DNA of 64,000 bases from Methylocapsa sp. S129 (lineage in GTDB: Bacteria; Pseudomonadota; Alphaproteobacteria; Rhizobiales; Beijerinckiaceae). How positions within the stretch are numbered: position 1 is the first letter of the stretch; every line of letters starts with the position of its first letter. The position numbers and the translations under genes are program-made. Below, piece after piece: positions 50,827-59,466 of the stretch. The stretch covers positions 384,814 to 448,813 of the forward strand of contig NZ_LMUI01000011.1 in the NCBI RefSeq assembly GCF_009765995.1. The letters are read 5' to 3'. The notes under the pieces were generated by a model that searched no databases, was not told where the DNA came from, and saw nothing but the letters and a program-made list of their open reading frames with translations.

Positions 50827-51488
50827 TCCACCCCTCCCGCCGCGTCAGGCCCGATCATCGCAAGCGCGGCGCGTGGCGCGCGCGGCGCGGTCGTCATCCC
50901 AGCCGATAATGTCGACAAAACGCTGTCGGGATCGCGCAAAAACGTGCATTTCGAAGTGTGGCGAGAGGTCAACAGTACTGACCTGAACGGCGTCGCGGGG
51001 CGCCGCTTGATTCGCGAGGCGGCCGCCGAGCGATCGATACGGCGGGGGGGGGCGCGCGACAATTTCTTTCTGAAAAGGGGAATTCGTGCTATGGTCGAAG
51101 GGATTTATAGGCGCGGTCGTAGACCGCGCTTCCTCTCGGCCGTTGCAAGCGATTAAAAATAAAGCGCTTGCGCGCTGAACGCGGTCAACGACCGCGTCTA
51201 CAACAAGCTGAACGCTGCGGACGAATGCTTCGCATTCGCCTGGAGGATCAGCGAGGGAGCGGACGCGGTCAGCGACCGCGTCACCAAGAAGCCAGGACGC
51301 GTACAAAACATTTTTTTTCGGGTTTAAGTCTTGCAAGTCCTTGATATTCCTCGATGCCCCTAGAAAAAAATTTGCATGGATTTGCCGGCCGGCGGAAGCG
51401 GCCCTTGAAAGCAAAGGAGATTTTTCGAACCCGAAAGAGCGAGTCACGCCGGCGGCGCGTCCGCCAAAGGTTTTGCAAGCCGACGCGC
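50827..51488. other. 662-bp intergenic region with hairpin repeats and a G9 tract
   Basis: No convincing gene lies between the permease and the first KpsE-type gene. The stretch contains a nine-G homopolymer (51044-51052) and a cluster of short perfect hairpins at 51111-51282. The open frame over 50845-51540 on the minus strand is low-complexity and runs through the hairpins, so I regard it as non-coding. Confidence 0.6.
51111..51282. repeat. REP-like hairpin cluster (three CGCGGTC-N3-GACCGCG units plus one unrelated hairpin)
   Basis: There are three perfect stem-loops sharing the core CGCGGTC/GACCGCG with three-base loops: 51111-51129 (loop GTA), 51179-51197 (loop AAC) and 51262-51282 (loop AGC). 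Stems are 8, 8 and 9 bp. A different perfect hairpin, CGAATGC-TTC-GCATTCG, lies at 51222-51238. Spacing is 65-70 bp. This looks like a mosaic of repeated extragenic palindromes. Confidence 0.8.
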
Positions 51489-52793
51489 TCAATAGCGGTG
51501 GTCCTCGATCACGGCGCCGGTCAGCGCCAGAATGCCCCAAACGATCGCGAGCCCTAAGGCGATGATGACCGACATGCTGAAACGCTCGGGAAACTTCGCC
51601 TCCTCGGGCATCGCAGGTGGGACAAAGGTGCTGACGTAGATGTTCTGCATCTCGGCCTTTTGCCGGGCGCGTTCCAGGCCTTCCTGCGACAGTTCATAGA
51701 GCTTCTCGGAGAAGATGCGCTGCATCTCCAGGCTTTCGAACCTGGCCAGCGAGGCGGAAATGGTGCGGCCTTCGGGCGAATCGCCCGTCAGCTTGGCCTT
51801 GAGGTCGTCGATCTGATGGTCGAGGGCCTCCAGCCTGGTCTTGGCCGACTGGATGGTGGGGGCTTCGGGCGACATGGCGCGCGTGGCGACGAAAAGATCG
51901 TTCTGCAGCTTGATCTTCTGTCCCATCAGCCCGGTCAGCAGCGTGCCCGTCGTGGTCGCCGCCGAACCCGGATCGATATAGCCCTGGCTGTCGCGGAAGC
52001 TGCGCAAATCGCCAAGCGCGGTCTGGACGCGGCCCTCGTCGCGCCGCACCTCGCTTTCCGCGTTCTTCATCGCGTCGGCGCGGGCCCGGGCCGAGACTTC
52101 GTTGGCGAGGGCCTCGCTCGCTTTGATGATCGCGTTCGACAAAGCCAGCGCGTCCTCGGGCCGGAAAGCGCGCACCGAGACCGTAACCACGCCCGAAGGC
52201 GCGTCGACATAGGCGGTGACCATGCCGTTCCAGTAGCGCACGAGTTCCTCGGCGCTCGCCTTGTCCTTGAGGCGCGCCCAGAAATCGGCCTCGGGCCGGC
52301 GGAAAATGGCGCGCAGGTCCGTGTCTTTCGACAGATCGTCGACGATGGCGCGGCTGCGGATGTAGGTGGCGATGATATAGGCTTCCTGGCCCGCCATGGA
52401 GGGGGAAGTCATCGTCGCCGCCGCGCTCGACAGCGAGGATTTCATCTTGTCGACCTGCATCATGTCGATCTGCGCCGTATGCACCGCGAAGCGCGCCTCG
52501 GCGACGAACTGGTCGGAAGCCAGGAAGGCGAAATAGAGCGAGGCGACCAGCGAGGGGACGATGACGAACAGGATGAAGCTGATGAGATAGGCCGAAGGGC
52601 GCGTGCGCGGCGCGGCCAGCGTGATCTGGCCGACCGAATCCTCAATGATCGCCGGGCGCGGCGCTTCGCGCCGGCCGGTCAGGCGCTGCGCGAGCTGCTG
52701 AGAGGCGCCGCGGATCGAAAAGGCGGGCGCCGGCGCGCCGGCCTCGCGCGGCGGGCGGCTCTCGTCCGTTTTGAGCTCCTGATTCTCGCCCAT
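51489..52793 (-). CDS. Capsule export polysaccharide co-polymerase (KpsE/BexC/CtrB family), copy 1
   Basis: A 434-residue inner-membrane protein with a cytoplasmic Pro/Ala-rich N-terminus, a first membrane helix at about 75-97 (LISFILFVIVPSLVASLYFAF), the periplasmic FLASDQFVAEARFAV segment, a long coiled-coil region, and a second membrane helix near the C-terminus (VIIALGLAIVWGILALTGAV). ATG 52793 has GGAG upstream. It links the ABC exporter to the outer-membrane channel. A paralogue lies at 53932-55221. Confidence 0.9.
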   Translation of the reverse strand: MGENQELKTDESRPPREAGAPAPAFSIRGASQQLAQRLTGRREAPRPAIIEDSVGQITLAAPRTRPSAYLISFILFVIVPSLVASLYFAFLASDQFVAEARFAVHTAQIDMMQVDKMKSSLSSAAATMTSPSMAGQEAYIIATYIRSRAIVDDLSKDTDLRAIFRRPEADFWARLKDKASAEELVRYWNGMVTAYVDAPSGVVTVSVRAFRPEDALALSNAIIKASEALANEVSARARADAMKNAESEVRRDEGRVQTALGDLRSFRDSQGYIDPGSAATTTGTLLTGLMGQKIKLQNDLFVATRAMSPEAPTIQSAKTRLEALDHQIDDLKAKLTGDSPEGRTISASLARFESLEMQRIFSEKLYELSQEGLERARQKAEMQNIYVSTFVPPAMPEEAKFPERFSMSVIIALGLAIVWGILALTGAVIEDHRY

Positions 52794-52867
52794 TAAGACT
52801 CCGGCCTCGATCTGGCTTGCGCTTCGAGATGGTCGCGACGCGAACCCTTACGATAATTTGCGTTTAA

Positions 52868-53902
52868 TTACGCCAATTTCTTGAAGGCGGTCGAAACGTG
52901 CTGATAGAGTTCGAGGTCTTTCTCAAGCAGCGCATGCACCGCGCCGCTGCGTTTGAGCGCCCGCGCCAACGTCGCCACGCCGACAAACTTGCCGATCGGG
53001 GGCAGCGAATCGGGCGCGACCCCCATCAATTCGGCCACGGCGCCGCCAAATGTGTCCGATTCCCGCCGCAGGCCGACGATGGCGAACGAAGCGAGAAGGT
53101 CGAGGGCCGAGGAGACCGCGCCGCCGGGCGGCATCTCATCCGGGGTCGTGGTGGTGAGCTGGCGCACGACCGGATTGGCAAGCGCATTGGCGGCGGGGCC
53201 GGGCATATTATGCAAAGCCTTCCTGAGCGCCTTTTCGTCATGAATGGGCAGCGAAAGCGCGAATTCGATCGAGGATTGCATGATCATCCCGTCGCGCATG
53301 CCCAGAACGTCGGCGCCGACCTTTTTAATCTGGCGGAACACGAGAAGACGCTCGGCCATCTCCTCGAACGGATTGTGCATCATGAAAATCGTCTCGAAAT
53401 GCGAGTCGATATAATGCCTAAAGTTCTTGTATAATATCCGTCCGGCCAGATAGACCGACTTGACCTGATTGAGCAGGAAAAGCTGGGTCGTGGTTTCGCG
53501 TCCGAGTTTTTCGACGCCCCGGGAAAAATACTGAAATCTCGGCTTGAGCGCCTCATCGAAGCGCCAGAGCGGAAATAAATGCGTCTCCAGGCGCAAAACG
53601 CTCTTGCCCAGGAACTGCGGGCTCGGCCGCCGGTAGATCAAAAGCTCCGTGTCGGCGTCGTAAATTTCCAAATCGCTCATTTCGGCGAGGGAAGGCACCT
53701 GGCGCTCATCGATCGAGAAACCGCAAGCGCCGGTTTCATGGCGACCGGCGGCGACCAGGGCGGCGCGAATTTCATTAGCTGGCCGCACCAGCACATCTTC
53801 CCCGTTGCGGCGCAAAATCACGCGAGGCGCGCCGGAAAAGCTGTCCGGAACCACGTAACCCGTCACGAGCGCGCCGGTGTCAACCTCAAGATTGAACAGC
53901 AT
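52868..53902 (-). CDS. Unknown protein encoded between two KpsE-type genes
   Basis: A 344-residue protein with no signal peptide or membrane helix that I can see. The N-terminal about 95 residues look beta-rich (TGYVVPDSFSGAPRVILRRNGEDVLVR ... ELLIYRR), resembling small carbohydrate-binding-like modules seen in glycan genes. The rest is helical with RILYKNFRHYIDSHFETIFMMHNPFEEMAERLLVFRQIKK. The position between two KpsE-type genes suggests a cytoplasmic regulator, initiator or chain-length partner of the exporter. I cannot name a family. Confidence 0.65.
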   Translation of the reverse strand: MLFNLEVDTGALVTGYVVPDSFSGAPRVILRRNGEDVLVRPANEIRAALVAAGRHETGACGFSIDERQVPSLAEMSDLEIYDADTELLIYRRPSPQFLGKSVLRLETHLFPLWRFDEALKPRFQYFSRGVEKLGRETTTQLFLLNQVKSVYLAGRILYKNFRHYIDSHFETIFMMHNPFEEMAERLLVFRQIKKVGADVLGMRDGMIMQSSIEFALSLPIHDEKALRKALHNMPGPAANALANPVVRQLTTTTPDEMPPGGAVSSALDLLASFAIVGLRRESDTFGGAVAELMGVAPDSLPPIGKFVGVATLARALKRSGAVHALLEKDLELYQHVSTAFKKLA

Positions 53903-53931
53903 TCAATCGCTCATTCTGCCCTGGACGCGGC

Positions 53932-55221
53932 TTAAGCCATGTAGTTCCGGACGGTTGCGCCAAGTCCGCAAAGCACCGCCCACAGCATCGTCGACCCGGC
54001 GAAAATAAGAAAGGAATAAAGCGCACGGCGGGGATAGGCCGCCTCCTGCGGCGCGACCGGATTCACGAAGGTTTTCAAATACATCATTTTTCGTTCCGCA
54101 TTAAGCCGGGCAAGTTCGAGCGAAGTCGCCGCGCCTGCGTAAAGATGCTCGGCAACCTGGCGCTCAAGGTCAAGCTCGCCGAATTTCGTCATGGAGCCCG
54201 CGATCGTCGGCTGGTTGTCAGGGCTCAATTGTGTCGTCGTCAATTTGGATTCGATTTCGGCGACCTGGTTTTGCGTCACCTCGATTCGCGATTTCATAGC
54301 GAGCATCTGCGGGGCCGATTGAGAGACATAATTGAGCTGCGTGCGATATTCCTCTTGAAGCCTCAGCAGGCTGGCCTTGGTCTCGGTCGCCAATTTGTTG
54401 AGCCCCTCGGCGGCTTTGACCGTGTCTAGCAAACCCGCGTCGTTGCGAGCTTCCTCCAGCGCGGCCCGCGCTTTGGTGAGGCGTTGCGCCGTTCGCTCCA
54501 ATTCCTGTTCGGCGTTGACCACGGCGTCGTGATTCATCCGATCGTTCATATCGTTGATGAGCGCTTCGCATGTCTGGAGAACCGCCCGCGCGATCCGCTC
54601 GGAGTCTTGAGGCGTAAACGCGCGTATTTTCAACTCGACAATGCCGGCGGGCATTTTGATCGAAGCTTCCGACATCTTCTCCCAATATCGAACGAATTTT
54701 TCGATTGGCTTTTTCGGGTTGAACCGTGAAAGGCGGTCAGCGGCCGGACTCGCATAGAGCTCCTTGATGGGGACTAGTTTTTCCAGCGATTCCAGTCCAG
54801 CGCGGCTGTGGATGTAATTGGTGACGATCTGTGTGTCCTGGATAACGGCGAGCGCGGGTATGCCCGTGAGCGCGCCGAGCCCATCGATCGGGGGCGCCTC
54901 GCCGCCAGAAACGGTAAAGTCGGCCTCCGCGACAAATTGATCGGAAGCGACAAAGCCGTAATAGACCGCCCCCGCGATGCTGGGAACAACCACAATGATG
55001 CAGAAGCTGGCGATGATCGCCAAACGCATGAGTCGCGCGCCGCGCCGGGCCTGAAATCCTCCGCCGCTATAGGCGCGGCGCCCGCGCGAGGACATACGCG
55101 TCCGGCGCGCGGCGTCGGAAAGCGCTTGCGACACCAGGCGTATCTTCTCGAGCGCGGTGACGTTGCGGCTCTCGGTCGCCGATTCGTCGTCAATGTCCAC
55201 CTCGGCATCGTCAGACGCCAT
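53932..55221 (-). CDS. Capsule export polysaccharide co-polymerase (KpsE/BexC/CtrB family), copy 2
   Basis: A 429-residue paralogue of the protein encoded at 51489-52793. The first membrane helix is at about 65-90 (MRLAIIASFCIIVVVPSIAGAVYYGF), directly followed by the same VASDQFVAEA motif. A long coiled coil is rich in Glu/Gln/Ala, and the C-terminal helix is FLIFAGSTMLWAVLCGLGA. The two copies share architecture but differ widely in sequence, so they are probably not redundant. ATG 55221 is preceded by GGAGGG. The KpsT-like gene lies upstream on the same strand. Confidence 0.9.
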   Translation of the reverse strand: MASDDAEVDIDDESATESRNVTALEKIRLVSQALSDAARRTRMSSRGRRAYSGGGFQARRGARLMRLAIIASFCIIVVVPSIAGAVYYGFVASDQFVAEADFTVSGGEAPPIDGLGALTGIPALAVIQDTQIVTNYIHSRAGLESLEKLVPIKELYASPAADRLSRFNPKKPIEKFVRYWEKMSEASIKMPAGIVELKIRAFTPQDSERIARAVLQTCEALINDMNDRMNHDAVVNAEQELERTAQRLTKARAALEEARNDAGLLDTVKAAEGLNKLATETKASLLRLQEEYRTQLNYVSQSAPQMLAMKSRIEVTQNQVAEIESKLTTTQLSPDNQPTIAGSMTKFGELDLERQVAEHLYAGAATSLELARLNAERKMMYLKTFVNPVAPQEAAYPRRALYSFLIFAGSTMLWAVLCGLGATVRNYMA

Positions 55222-55275
55222 TGTCGCTATCCCTCCGCATACCCCTGGATCGCGCGAAACCGATTGGCGTATCGG

Positions 55276-55929
55276 TCATCGATTGAGCCGATTGTATATC
55301 TCGATAGCGCCATCGATCGATTCGAACATGATCATTTGCCCATCGACCAATACCGCGCCGCGGTCGCAATAGTCCTTGATGGTCCCCATGGAATGCGAGA
55401 CAACGATGAGATCGGCGTTTTTGCGACGATGATCAAACGCCTGCTTGCATCGGGCTTGAAAGCGAACGTCGCCGACCGCGGTGATCTCATCGACAAGGTA
55501 ACAATCAAATTCGATCGCCATAGAGACACCGAACGCCAGACGCGCCGACATACCGGAGGAATAAGTCTTGATGGGAACATCGAGGTAGTCGCCGAGCTCC
55601 GAAAAATCCTCAACAAAATCAAGTGTCTTACGGCAATCGGCGCCATAGGCCCTGGCGACGAACTTAACGTTTTCGCGCCCGGTCATCAAAGGGTGGAAGC
55701 CGCCGCCAAAGCCCAGCGGCCAGGATACGCGCACAGTTCGGCGAATCCGGCCCGCATTGGGCAGTTCCGTTCCCGCGATCAGCCGCAAAGTCGTTGACTT
55801 GCCCGCGCCGTTGACCCCCAATAATCCGTAGGATCGACCAGGTTCAAAAACCGTGGAGACGTGATCAAGAACAATCTTGACGAAGCCATCCGTCCTGTAG
55901 AATTTAAAAATCCGATCAAGCTGGATCAT
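55276..55929 (-). CDS. ABC polysaccharide export ATPase (KpsT/Wzt-like)
   Basis: A 217-residue ATP-binding subunit. Walker A is GLLGVNGAGKSTTLR, the Q-loop/family segment is WPLGFGGGFHPLMTGRENVKFVARAYG, the signature is TYSSGMSARLAFGVSMAIEFDCYLVDEITAVGD (ABC signature followed by Walker B), and the switch His is in VVSHSMG. It lacks the C-terminal carbohydrate-binding extension of O-antigen Wzt, so it is of the capsule KpsT type. ATG 55929 begins MIQLDRIFKFYRTD. It partners the permease at 50026-50826. Confidence 0.94.
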   Translation of the reverse strand: MIQLDRIFKFYRTDGFVKIVLDHVSTVFEPGRSYGLLGVNGAGKSTTLRLIAGTELPNAGRIRRTVRVSWPLGFGGGFHPLMTGRENVKFVARAYGADCRKTLDFVEDFSELGDYLDVPIKTYSSGMSARLAFGVSMAIEFDCYLVDEITAVGDVRFQARCKQAFDHRRKNADLIVVSHSMGTIKDYCDRGAVLVDGQMIMFESIDGAIEIYNRLNR

Positions 55930-56368
55930 TGTTGTTTTCGCTCGACGCACGGACTGGCGTTGGTCGCCTGAATAGACTGAGCCATCTGACGAAGATAGAA
56001 ACAAGGCGTCAATTTCGTGACTATCCTTCGATTTGCCGTCTAACCTCTGCGCACATTTACGGCAATTGCCAGAAACGCTCAACCGGTTCAGGATCGGCGG
56101 GTCGCCACCGTGGGCCAAACGGTCGCCTTGTTATGGCAAGAGCCATCAAGTCAGACGATGGTCGTCTTAGCGTTGTCGCCGCGTTCTCGGCCCCCATCAA
56201 GAAAATTTCGTCCTTTGCGGTCTGCGATCGTTGCCCGAAAGATGAGCGCCTATTAAGGGGGATGGTGGCTGGCCGCAATTTTGCGGATTTCAACCGAAAG
56301 CGTTGTGAAGTGAACCTAGGCATTTTCTGGAGCGATGCGTGCGAGTTCATGGGCAATGAGACCCTCCC
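55930..56368. other. Intergenic region between the divergent KpsT-like gene and a glycosyltransferase gene
   Basis: This stretch of 439 bases should contain the divergent promoters of the export operon and the glycosyltransferase. Open frames cross it on both strands, but none has a ribosome site plus recognisable protein content. I see no strong repeat or hairpin. Confidence 0.4.
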
Positions 56369-58210
56369 ATGGGCCTAATTTTGCAAAAGCGCACAAAACG
56401 AATTGGGTTGAAGCTTGCAGTTCGCCGCATTTGGAATGGAGCCGCCAAGTTCACCGGCTTGGCTTCTGCGTGGGCAGCTTATCGCCGACATATTGAGGCG
56501 GCGCGCTGGGCAAAACACTTCAATAAAATAGTGACGTTGGCCGAGGCCGATCAAAAACGCGCAGCGGGACCGACTCCGTCCTCGGCGCCGCTGATCGCAT
56601 TTGTTGTTCCAGTCTTCAATACCAAGGTCGCATATCTTGACGATCTCTTCGCTTCGATAGGACGACAGACTCCGGGAATGTGCGAACTTATCCTGAGCGA
56701 CGATGGGTCCGCGCTGGAAGGCACGCGCGCCTGGTTGTTAAGACACGAAAAGGCAGCCGGCGTCACGGTAATCTGGAACGGTGAAAATCGCGGCATCGCC
56801 GCGGCCACCAACGCGGGCATCGCGCGCGCGGAAGCGCCCTGGATCGGACTTCTCGATCACGACGATGCGCTATCGCCTTTCGCGGTTGATCGCATAGCGC
56901 GCGCCCTCGACCAGGCGCCGGAATGTCAATTTCTTTATACAGACGAGGCAATCGCCGACGAAAAAATGCGCCTGCTCGACTATTTTCTCAAACCGGCATG
57001 GGATCCGGTGCTTTTGTCCGGCGTAAACTATGTCAATCACCTCTCGCTGTATCGCCGCGAGCGGATTTTGAAGATCGGCGGTTTGCGCGATTCCTTCCAA
57101 GGTTCGCAGGACTATGATCTTGTCCTGCGTTACACTAAAGGCCTGAAAGCGAGCGAGATTCGCCATTTGCCTTATCCCGCTTACATATGGCGGCGCGACG
57201 GCGCCAGCCATTCCATCAAATTCATTGAGGCCGCGACGGCCAATGCGCGGCGGGCGCTTGCGGAACATTATCATCAACCGGACCAGGACGTGGTTGTGGG
57301 CGAAGCGCTAACGCCAGATCTTCATCGCGTTTTCTTTGACATGGACCGAACGCAATGGCCCTTGATTTCGGTGGTGATTCCAAACCGCGACGCCCTACCT
57401 CTCATCGCGAAGGTTCTCGAAGGCCTGACGAAGAAGACGGACTATCCGGCAATGGAGATCATCGTTATCGACAATGGTTCTCAGAACCCTGAAGTTCTAT
57501 CGCTCTACGATGCTTATCGTGAAGGCCCGATACCGTTTCGCCTACGAATTGAAAAGGAAGCCTTCAGCTTCTCCCGTTCGATCAATCGCGGCGTCGCCAT
57601 GGCGAACGGCGCTTTTGTCTTACTGCTCAACAACGACATCGAGATCGTCGATCAAGGCTGGCTAAAGGAAATGGTGTCCTGCTTTGATTATGGCGATGTC
57701 GGCATTGTCGGCGCAAAATTGCTCTATCCCGATCAAACCATTCAACATGTCGGCGTCATCGCCGGGCTTGGCAGTCTCGCCGGCCATTGGTTCATCGGAA
57801 AGGACAAGGACTTTCCAGGGCCGATGGGACGCCTTCGCGTACGCCAATCCCTGTCCGTCGTGACGGGCGCGTGCATGCTCATCTCAAAAAATTGCTTGGA
57901 AGCGGTCGGCGGCCTCGACGAGGACGTATTTCCAATCGCTTATAACGATGTCGACTTTTGTTTGCGTGCCGTTGCAAAACAATTCCGTGTGGTATGGACG
58001 CCGTTTGCAACTCTGATCCATCACGAATCGGCGACCCGCGGCAGCGACGAAACAAAAGAAAACATAGATCGCTTCGACCGCGACAAAGTGAGCCTGCGTA
58101 GTCGGCACCAGACCGACGCGTTCGAAGACCGGGCCTTCAATCCATGGTATTCCAAGCATCAATCAGATCCCTTTCCGGTTTCTCTTGATCGTCTTCCCGC
58201 AGCCCGATAA
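56369..58210 (+). CDS. Two-domain family-2 glycosyltransferase
   Basis: A 613-residue protein with two GT2 domains. The first is at about 75-290 (IAFVVPVFNTKVAYLDDLFAS, LSDDGSALEGT, GLLDHDDALSPFAVDR, FLYTDEAIAD, GSQDYDLVLRY). The second is at about 330-600 (ISVVIPNRDALPLIAKVLEGL, IVIDNGSQNPEVLS, LLNNDIEIVDQGWLKEM, IVGAKLLYPDQTIQHVGVIAG, YNDVDFCLRAVAK). Both have intact nucleotide-sugar DD/DxD-type motifs, unlike the homologue at 40048. It is probably bifunctional, adding two sugars of the repeat unit. Confidence 0.9.
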   Translation: MGLILQKRTKRIGLKLAVRRIWNGAAKFTGLASAWAAYRRHIEAARWAKHFNKIVTLAEADQKRAAGPTPSSAPLIAFVVPVFNTKVAYLDDLFASIGRQTPGMCELILSDDGSALEGTRAWLLRHEKAAGVTVIWNGENRGIAAATNAGIARAEAPWIGLLDHDDALSPFAVDRIARALDQAPECQFLYTDEAIADEKMRLLDYFLKPAWDPVLLSGVNYVNHLSLYRRERILKIGGLRDSFQGSQDYDLVLRYTKGLKASEIRHLPYPAYIWRRDGASHSIKFIEAATANARRALAEHYHQPDQDVVVGEALTPDLHRVFFDMDRTQWPLISVVIPNRDALPLIAKVLEGLTKKTDYPAMEIIVIDNGSQNPEVLSLYDAYREGPIPFRLRIEKEAFSFSRSINRGVAMANGAFVLLLNNDIEIVDQGWLKEMVSCFDYGDVGIVGAKLLYPDQTIQHVGVIAGLGSLAGHWFIGKDKDFPGPMGRLRVRQSLSVVTGACMLISKNCLEAVGGLDEDVFPIAYNDVDFCLRAVAKQFRVVWTPFATLIHHESATRGSDETKENIDRFDRDKVSLRSRHQTDAFEDRAFNPWYSKHQSDPFPVSLDRLPAAR

Positions 58211-58328
58211 TGCTCCCCCCCTTTCCTGAATGGCCGCCATTAGGAGAGACGTCGAATCCTGAGTAGAACGGTTGCGCGCACCGGGATTAGATTTCCGTCA
58301 TTCGAGTCATTTCAACAGGGAATTTTGT

Positions 58329-59225
58329 TTGCGAATCCTACCTGCAGTTGTCAGACGCCTGCGCAAATTGGCCAACGTTTTGGAAGACGCTTCGCGGGTC
58401 AAGACGCCAGGGGGATTGGCGCGCGCCGACATGGCGCTCGATGAATATGTCGTCGGCATGCCAAGCGCACAAAATGCAATTGACACCCTGCCGGGCTGGA
58501 ATCAGGCTTTGCCCCCCAATGTCGACGCCGTCGCGGGAAACGGCGCGTTCTACAACGACCCAAGGATTCTATGGGCTATCGACCAATTAGGTTCGATAGA
58601 GGGGCTGAGTATTCTGGAACTCGGACCGCTGGAAGCCGCGCATACGTTCCTTATGGAGCAACACGGACCGAACGCCATCGACGCGGTCGAGGCCAACAAG
58701 CTTTCGTATTTGCGATGCCTCGTCGTCAAAGAACTTCTCGATCTCAGGAGAGCGAAGTTCTATCTCGGCGATTTCGCACAATGGCTCGAAAAAACTGATC
58801 GGCGCTACGACTTCATTGTCGCCTCCGGCGTGCTCTATCATATGGAGGATCCGGTACGCCTACTAGAACTGATCGCCGCGCGCACGAACGTCTTCTACCT
58901 CTGGACACATTATGTGAGCGACGACGCCATGCCTGTCGGCGATCCACGACGCGGCGCGCTTGTCGGGTCAATGGAAATTCAAGAGCGTCACGGTGTCCAG
59001 GTCCGCCTCCGTAAGCGTTCGTATTACGGCGCTTGGAAAAGCAAATCGTTCTGCGGCGGGATGCATGATCTGCATCGTTGGGTCGAGAAGGACGATATTA
59101 TCGCCGTAATCAAGGCGCTTGGCTTCGATGATGTGCGCGTCGCCCATGATGAGCCCGATCACCAAAATGGTCCGTCGTTTTCAATATTCGCGCAACGAAC
59201 CGGACTTCTGAAAACACCCGGCTGA
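58329..59225 (+). CDS. Class I SAM-dependent methyltransferase
   Basis: A 298-residue protein. SAM motif I is LSILELGPLEAAHTFLM, followed by IDAVEANKLSYLRCLVVKELL, ASGVLYHMEDPVRLLELIA and an unusual aromatic-rich C-terminal region (FYLWTHYVSDDAMP, GMHDLHRWVEK). The pattern resembles TylF/DUF1698-like sugar or tRNA methyltransferases. The start is uncertain: TTG 58329 has AGGGA upstream; another TTG at 58272 is in frame. It lies downstream of the glycosyltransferase in the same direction. Confidence 0.78.
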   Translation: MRILPAVVRRLRKLANVLEDASRVKTPGGLARADMALDEYVVGMPSAQNAIDTLPGWNQALPPNVDAVAGNGAFYNDPRILWAIDQLGSIEGLSILELGPLEAAHTFLMEQHGPNAIDAVEANKLSYLRCLVVKELLDLRRAKFYLGDFAQWLEKTDRRYDFIVASGVLYHMEDPVRLLELIAARTNVFYLWTHYVSDDAMPVGDPRRGALVGSMEIQERHGVQVRLRKRSYYGAWKSKSFCGGMHDLHRWVEKDDIIAVIKALGFDDVRVAHDEPDHQNGPSFSIFAQRTGLLKTPG

Positions 59226-59466
59226 CCTCTGCTGGCTCTCTTCATCCCGCCGACGCGGATTTACCGCCGGTCCCCTCACAGTCCCGTCAATTTGTCTTCG
59301 ATCGCGCCTGCCGATCTCAATCTAGTCAAGCGCGTCTCGCGTTGGTGGCGATTGACTGCGTAATCGTCGCCAATCCAGCCCCAGCATTCCAGCAACGCCT
59401 AGGTCATCGCCGGCGCGCGGCATCGCTAAGTTAGGCGATCGCAATCACGCGCGCGAAGAACTCTCG

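Noticed and set aside
50845..51540. 231-residue minus-strand frame between export genes
   Set aside because: Low-complexity composition, no ribosome site, runs through palindromic repeats and into the KpsE-type gene; treated as non-coding.
55929..56378. 149-residue plus-strand frame in the divergent region before the glycosyltransferase at 56369
   Set aside because: No ribosome site and no recognisable domain; the region is expected to hold promoters.
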